Source of the DNA: UBA10649 sp963700745
Lineage (GTDB): Bacteria > Actinomycetota > Actinomycetes > S36-B12
DNA length: 64,000 bases
Assembly: GCA_963700745.1 (NCBI GenBank)
Contig: CAVOYT010000013.1
Coordinates: forward strand, 310,001 to 374,000
Direction: 5' to 3'
Positions within the stretch are counted from its first letter, which is position 1. Every line of letters starts with the position of its first letter. Shown here in pieces: positions 59,428-64,000 of the stretch. The notes beneath the pieces were generated by a model that searched no databases, was not told the DNA's origin, and saw nothing but the letters and a program-made list of their open reading frames with translations. Made by a program: the position numbers and the translations under genes.

Positions 59428-60801
59428 GTGATCATCAATCAGTACTACCTGGAGTGCCTGTCGCATGCCTCGTACCTCGTCGGCGACGAGGAGAGCGGCA
59501 CCGCCGTTGTCATCGATCCACGCCGCGACATCGCCGAGTACGTGGCTGACGCCGAGCGCCTGGGCCTGCGGATCACCCACGTGATCGAGACCCACCTGCA
59601 CGCCGACTTCCTCAGCGGCCACCTCGAGCTGGCCGCCGCAACCGGGGCGGAGATCGTCTTCGGCGCCGCGGCGCCCGTGGAGTTCGCAGCGCTCAAGCTG
59701 GCCGACGGATCATGGATCGACCTCGGTGAGGTGCGGCTGCAGATCCTCGAGACTCCAGGTCACACGCCCGAGTCGATCTGCATCACCGCCTACGACTCGC
59801 TCGCGGCGACCGAGCCGACCGCTGTCTTCACCGGCGACACCCTGTTCATCGGTGACGTGGGCCGCCCCGACCTGCTGGCGTCCGTCGGACACACCGCCGA
59901 CGACCTGGCCCGCTCGCTGTACCGCTCGCTGCGCGAGAAGGTCATGACGCTGCCCGACGGCGTCAAGGTGTACCCGGCTCACGGTGCGGGCTCGGCGTGC
60001 GGCAAGAACCTCTCCACCGAGACGATGTCCACGATGGGGGAGCAGCGGGCCTTCAACTACGCCCTGCAGCCGATGAGCGAGGAGTCGTTCGTCGACATGG
60101 TCACCGAGGGACAGCCTGCGGCGCCTGGCTACTTCGTCTACGACGCCATCAAGAACCGCAAGGACCGCGACCTGCTCGACGAGACCCGTCCCGCCCCCGC
60201 GATGACGCTCGCCGATGTCGACGCTGCGGTCAACGCCGGCGCCGTCATCATCGACACCCGTCCGGCGGCCGACTTCGCGGCCGGCCATCTGCTCGGCGCC
60301 CTGAGCGTCGGCCTCGACGGCCGGTTCGCCGAGTACGCGGGCTCGGTCGTGGTGCCGGACAGCGAGATCGTCCTGGTCTGCGATGACGGGACGCAGCAGG
60401 AGGCCCTCATCCGTTTGGCCCGCATCGGGTTCGACAACGTGGTGGGCTACCTCGATTCCGCCCTGCAGGTCATGGCAGACCACCCGGAACGCGTCGAGCG
60501 GGCCTCACGCCTGACCGTTGAGCAGTTCCGGTCGATCCTCGCCTCCACGCCGGGGGTTCAGGTCGTCGACATCCGCAACCCCGGTGAGCTCGACGTGGGC
60601 ATCATCGCGCCATCGGTGTCCCTGCCGCTCGGCACGCTCGTCTCGCACCTCGACTCGCTGGATCCCGCCCGGCCGACCGTCGTCTACTGCGCTGGCGGCT
60701 ACCGGTCGAGCGCCGGCGCCTCACTCCTGCGTTCGCGTGGTTTCGAGGACGTGTCCGACCTGCTCGGCGGATACTCGGCCTGGCAGGCACTGGCCAGCTG
60801 A
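59428..60801 (+). CDS. Persulfide dioxygenase-rhodanese fusion (CstB-like)
   Basis: Oxidises persulfides to sulfite and/or thiosulfate with oxygen and Fe. The protein has 457 residues, intact. The metallo-beta-lactamase domain (1-240) has THVIETHLHADFLSGHLELA, LQILETPGHTPESICI, VFTGDTLFIGDVGRPDLLAS and VYPAHGAGSACGKNLS, an ETHE1-type set. Two rhodanese domains follow: the first with VLVCDDGTQQE, the second with VVYCAGGYRSSAGASLLRSR; both keep a Cys. GTG start after GGGAGACC. The arrangement matches CstB-type proteins of low-molecular-weight thiol persulfide detoxification. Confidence 0.93.
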   Translation: MIINQYYLECLSHASYLVGDEESGTAVVIDPRRDIAEYVADAERLGLRITHVIETHLHADFLSGHLELAAATGAEIVFGAAAPVEFAALKLADGSWIDLGEVRLQILETPGHTPESICITAYDSLAATEPTAVFTGDTLFIGDVGRPDLLASVGHTADDLARSLYRSLREKVMTLPDGVKVYPAHGAGSACGKNLSTETMSTMGEQRAFNYALQPMSEESFVDMVTEGQPAAPGYFVYDAIKNRKDRDLLDETRPAPAMTLADVDAAVNAGAVIIDTRPAADFAAGHLLGALSVGLDGRFAEYAGSVVVPDSEIVLVCDDGTQQEALIRLARIGFDNVVGYLDSALQVMADHPERVERASRLTVEQFRSILASTPGVQVVDIRNPGELDVGIIAPSVSLPLGTLVSHLDSLDPARPTVVYCAGGYRSSAGASLLRSRGFEDVSDLLGGYSAWQALAS

Positions 60802-60830
60802 GCTGCTGGGCGTAGACGGAAGGTTCGCGC

Positions 60831-62143
60831 ATGCCGGACCAAGACACTCTTCGCGCCGACGCGGACGCGTTGCTGCGTGCCGTCATGGACGCGCAGGTGG
60901 ATCCGCACGTCCTGTTTCGAGCGATCCGAGATGCTGACGGGACAATCGTTGACTTTCTCTACGAGGACGCGAACGAGGCGGCCCTGGCATTCGAGAGACG
61001 CACGCGCGAGGAGCTGATCGGGTCCACGATGCTGCAGGTCGCTCCGAGCCGCGAGGAGGGGGAGGCCGATCTCGCGGACACGATCGGCGTCATGGCATCC
61101 GGACGACCCGGCCTGTGGAACGACGAACCCACGATGGATTATGTCGATTCGCGCGGTCGGCGGGTGATCGTCGACATCCGCATCGTCAAGATCGATGAGG
61201 ACCGCGCGTCCTACACCTGGCGGGACGTCACGGACCGACATCAGGCACGGGAGGAGCTGGCCCACTCCGAGCAGCGGTTCCGCCTCCTCGCCGAGACCAC
61301 CAGCGATGTCGTGACCCTGATGCGCGATCGAGTGATCGTCTGGGTATCACCCTCGGTGACTCGAGTCCTCGGCTGGGAGCCCGACGAGCTTTCGGGGATC
61401 GATCCGCTGACCCTCGTCCATCCCGACGACATCGACGAGATCGCGGCCGCCTGGGTGCGACACCCGGAACTGGTGCTGAGGAGGCGGCGGTACCGACTGC
61501 GACGCAAGGACGGCGGCTATCACTGGGTCGACACTGAAGGCAGATTCGTCTCGGACAAGGCAGATGGCTCCCCGGAACTGATGCTCTCGACCCGGGTCGT
61601 GGATGCGGAGGTGGCGGCGCTGGCGGCCCTGGAGTCCCGAGCCCGTCACGATGCCCTGACCGGCCTGATCAACCGGATCGAGCTGTTCGACCAGGTGGAG
61701 CGGATGCTGACCGGTCACGCCCGCAGGGGGTCGCGGCTGGCGGTGGCGTTCTGCGATCTCGATGGGTTCAAGGCGGTCAATGACACCCATGGGCACACCG
61801 TCGGGAGACGCGCTCCTGCGCCGGATCGCCGAAGCAATGCAGGCCACGGTGCGTGCCGGCGACGTCGTGAGCCGACTCGGGCGGCGATGAGTTCCTGGTC
61901 GTCCTCAACGGCGTGCGCGGCCTCGATGATGCGATCCGGATCTCCGAGAAGTTGCGCGAGCGGATCTCCGAGCCGCTCGATGCCATCGGAGGGGGCGTGC
62001 GGGTGACCGCCAGCGTCGGGGTCACCCTGGCCGAGCCCGGCGAGACGGTCGACGACATCGTCGCTCGGGCAGACGGGGCCATGTACGAGGCCAAGCGTCG
62101 CGGGAAGGACGCCGTCTTCGCGATGAAGGGCCCCGGCGCGTGA
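60831..62143 (+). CDS. PAS-PAS-GGDEF diguanylate cyclase (two frame breaks)
   Basis: Cytoplasmic c-di-GMP synthase of about 436 residues. PAS 1 (LFRAIRDADGTIVDFLYEDA, about 25-140) and PAS 2 (EQRFRLLAETTSDVVTLMRD, about 145-265; VWVSPSVTRVLGWEPDELSG) sense unknown ligands. The GGDEF domain starts HDALTGLINRIELFDQVERM and has LAVAFCDLDGFKAVNDTHGH. An extra base near 61800 and one near 61886 break it; the restored signature is SRLGGDEFLVVLNG. The end is ARADGAMYEAKRRGKDAVFA. GGAAGG precedes the ATG. Unlike the protein at 52976, this one keeps the active motif. Confidence 0.88.
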
Positions 62144-62173
62144 GGCTCGACGCGTGAGGCTCGACGCGTGAGG
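62137..62173 (+). repeat. 14-base tandem repeat spanning the PAS-GGDEF stop and hydrolase start
   Basis: CGCGTGAGGCTCGA occurs at 62137-62150 and 62151-62164, with a partial third copy (CGCGTGAGG) at 62165-62173. It carries the TGA stop of the upstream gene and the GTG start of the downstream gene, so repeat slippage would alter the spacing between them. Confidence 0.8.
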
Positions 62174-62805
62174 ATCGTCCGGGACGATCCGCAGGACGAG
62201 CCGATCGGAACCGTCGTGCTGGTGCACGGTTTCACCCGGTCACCCGCGGCGCTCGACGCACTGTCGGCTGACTGCGCTGAGATGGGTGCGCGTGTGCTGC
62301 GCCCGCACCTCGGATCACTGTGGTGGCCGAGCAGTACGAACAACGCCGACCACGTGGCGAGGGTGGCCGATCGCCTGCGCGAGCAGCTGGCCGAAGGCCC
62401 CGTCGTGGTCGCCGGTCACTCGGCCGGAGCTGCCGCCGGTGCCTGGATAGCCGGCACTTTCGTCGCCCGAGGGGCCGATGTTTCCTCGCTGGTCATGATC
62501 GACGGCGTGGACAGCCCCACCCGGCTGATCCGCCGAGCCTGGCCGAGCCTGTCGGGCGTGTCCGTCCGTGCGGTGTGCGCGCCGCCGAGTCGGTGCAACC
62601 GCAACGGCGCCCTCGCCGCCTGGCTCGCCGCTCAATCCGGTGACGTGGAGACGGTCGTCGTGCCGGGGCCGGGCATGGGGACATCGAGGGACCGACGGGG
62701 TCGATCTACCGCTGGGCCTGTGGCGACGACCCGCGCCAGCCGGCCGCCGATGAAGTGCGGGGCCTCGTTCGGGCGTGGATCGGCGCAGGACTCGGGCGAA
62801 CGTGA
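62168..62805 (+). CDS. Alpha/beta hydrolase (frame break near the C-terminus)
   Basis: Serine hydrolase of about 211 residues. VVLVHGFTRSPAALDALSAD gives the oxyanion HG motif; the nucleophile elbow is VVVAGHSAGAAAGAWIAG; the restored end has HGDIEGPTGSIYRW with the likely catalytic His. The frame changes near 62670 (two extra bases or one missing). GTG start in a tandem repeat. Substrate unknown. Confidence 0.75.
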
Positions 62806-62829
62806 TGGCGAGTGCCCCTCGGGGCGTGT

Positions 62830-63316
62830 CTACTGCGGCTCGGGGTCGGTGACGTCGGCGATGCGAGCGTCGAGCGCTCCGAGCGCATCGTCAGCATCGA
62901 CGATCACGGTGACGCCATGAGCCCCCGCGCCCAGTGAGACCTCCCGACCGGCCATGCGCTCGTCCGCGATGAGCGGCAGTGCGGTCAGGGTCCCGAACGG
63001 CGTGATCGTGCCGCGTTCGAAGCCGGTCACGTCCTTGGCCGTGGCGGCGTCAGGCATCGAGAGTCGACTCACGCCGAGCAGGGCCCTGAGCTTGGGCCAG
63101 GAGATCGTGCGGTCACCCGGCACGAGGACCAGCAGGTAGTCGTCCTCCGCCCTGCGGACCACGATCGTCTTGATGACGTCGCGGGGCTCGACGCCTCGCG
63201 CAACCGCGGCCTCTGCGAGGCTGCCGACCCGGCCGTGGCGGACGAGACGGTACTCGCAGCCCGGTGGCGTCGACTGCGGCGAGGGCGCGCTCCTCGGGGC
63301 TGGGCGGCGGCTGCAC
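62830..63316 (-). CDS. YbaK/EbsC-type aminoacyl-tRNA deacylase (one frame break)
   Basis: About 161 residues, related to the editing domain of prolyl-tRNA synthetase, which removes wrong amino acids from tRNA. Visible: PSPEERALAAVDATGLR, restored VEPRDVIKTIVVRRAEDDYL, LVLVPGDRTISWPKLRALLG, DVTGFERGTITPFGTLTALP and EVSLGAGAHGVTVIVDADDA. The Lys in IKT and the G-x-x-x-G-x-x-x-P-F motif are family hallmarks. GTG start at 63316. One extra base lies near 63255. Divergent from cysK. Confidence 0.87.
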
Positions 63317-63386
63317 GGTGCCAGTGTGCACCACCAGTGCGCACCCGATCTGGCGATGGCCGGCAGGTAGTGGAAGGATCAATCAC

Positions 63387-64000
63387 ATGCGTATCGCGAA
63401 TGACATCACCGAGCTGGTCGGCAACACCCCCCTCGTCCGGATCCGGAACATCACGGACGGCGCATCCGCGGAGGTGGCCGCCAAGCTCGAGTTCTTCAAC
63501 CCGGCGCACTCCGTGAAGGACCGGATCGGCGTCGCCATGATCGATGCGGCACAGGAGGCGGGCCTCATCGGCCCGGACACCATCGTCGTCGAGCCCACGA
63601 GCGGCAATACGGGGATCGCGCTGGCCATGGTCTGTGCCGCCCGCGGCATCAAGATCGTCCTGACGATGCCTGAGACGATGAGCGTCGAGCGACGCATGCT
63701 GCTGCGCGGCTATGGCGCCGAGCTGATCCTCACGCCCGGGCCCGAGGGCATGGGCGGGGCGATCGCGAAGGCCACCGAGCTCGCGGCCAGCGACCCCCGG
63801 TACTTCATGCCGCAGCAGTTCATGAACGCTGCCAATCCCGACGTCCATCGGCGCACGACGGCCGAGGAGATCTGGAACGACACCGACGGCAAGGTCGACA
63901 TCCTCGTCGCGGGGGTCGGCACCGGCGGCACCATCACAGGAGTCGGCCAGGTCCTGAAGGAGCGCAACCCCGACGTTCAGATCATCGCGGTGGAGCCGGC
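63387..64000 (+). CDS. cysK: Cysteine synthase A (cut by window edge)
   Basis: PLP enzyme making cysteine from O-acetylserine and sulfide; about 204 of roughly 310 residues are seen, intact. It starts MRIANDITELVGNTPLVRIR. The PLP Lys is in FFNPAHSVKDRIGVAMIDAA; the substrate loop is VEPTSGNTGIALAMVCAARG. Then come TMPETMSVERRMLLRGYGAE, FMPQQFMNAANPDVHRRTTA and the phosphate loop VAGVGTGGTITGVGQVLKE. GGAAGGA precedes the ATG. Confidence 0.95.
   Translation, partial: MRIANDITELVGNTPLVRIRNITDGASAEVAAKLEFFNPAHSVKDRIGVAMIDAAQEAGLIGPDTIVVEPTSGNTGIALAMVCAARGIKIVLTMPETMSVERRMLLRGYGAELILTPGPEGMGGAIAKATELAASDPRYFMPQQFMNAANPDVHRRTTAEEIWNDTDGKVDILVAGVGTGGTITGVGQVLKERNPDVQIIAVEP

Noticed and set aside
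1..64000. CRISPR arrays, insertion sequences, tRNA or rRNA genes, prophage
   Set aside because: No regularly spaced repeats, transposase, integrase or structural RNA was recognised by reading; a dedicated scan was not possible.

Overview
The window is high-GC DNA with dense, short-spaced genes. GTG/TTG starts, NrdR next to a class II (B12-dependent) ribonucleotide reductase, LexA divergent from an SOS-boxed LysM gene, and HflX followed by a DinG-type helicase all point to an actinomycete. That order resembles Propionibacteriales/Nocardioidaceae, but the taxon is an inference. No rRNA, tRNA, CRISPR array or insertion sequence was recognised.

Bases 1-20864 form one metabolic island for choline and glycine betaine. 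Plus-strand genes import betaine/choline (ProVWX) and oxidise choline to betaine aldehyde and betaine (GMC dehydrogenase, aldehyde dehydrogenase). They also encode an MttB-family methyltransferase without pyrrolysine (glycine betaine methyltransferase type). The divergent minus-strand operon starts with an IclR regulator. It then encodes the corrinoid protein, a MetV-like protein, MetF, a methyl-THF:corrinoid methyltransferase, a RACo-type corrinoid activator and a DUF1638 protein. Next come a GntR/FCD regulator, an FAD-GcvT dimethylglycine/sarcosine dehydrogenase, EtfB, EtfA and formate-THF ligase (cut by the window edge). Read together: choline -> betaine -> (B12) dimethylglycine -> sarcosine -> glycine, with the methyl groups loaded on THF, oxidised, and possibly released as formate with ATP gain.

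Bases 20884-36000 are mostly housekeeping: a FUSC transporter, a secreted repeat protein, hflX, a dinG-like helicase, an aldo/keto reductase, two SGNH hydrolases flanking lexA and its LysM partner, nrdR-nrdJ, and a LuxR regulator. Bases 36400-44500 hold an orphan hybrid histidine kinase, a universal stress protein coupled to a type II P-type ATPase, and an EAL-domain remnant. Bases 44600-49900 carry an isochorismatase-type hydrolase, a Cys-type sulfatase, its radical-SAM maturase with a SEC-C tail, and a PhhB-VOC fusion. Bases 50000-57300 hold transporters, reductases, an amidase and secreted proteins. Bases 57250-60800 are a sulfur module (rhodanese, TauE/SafE, GntR/UTRA regulator, persulfide dioxygenase-rhodanese). 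The window ends with a PAS-GGDEF protein, a hydrolase, a YbaK protein and the start of cysK.

Many genes are broken by single-base insertions, usually an extra G or C. Removing one base restores a conserved protein each time. The density varies sharply: about eleven in the GMC gene, none in the adjacent MttB gene or in 2.9 kb nrdJ. I treat these as probable sequence errors and give the gene span that the restored frame implies; break positions are approximate.
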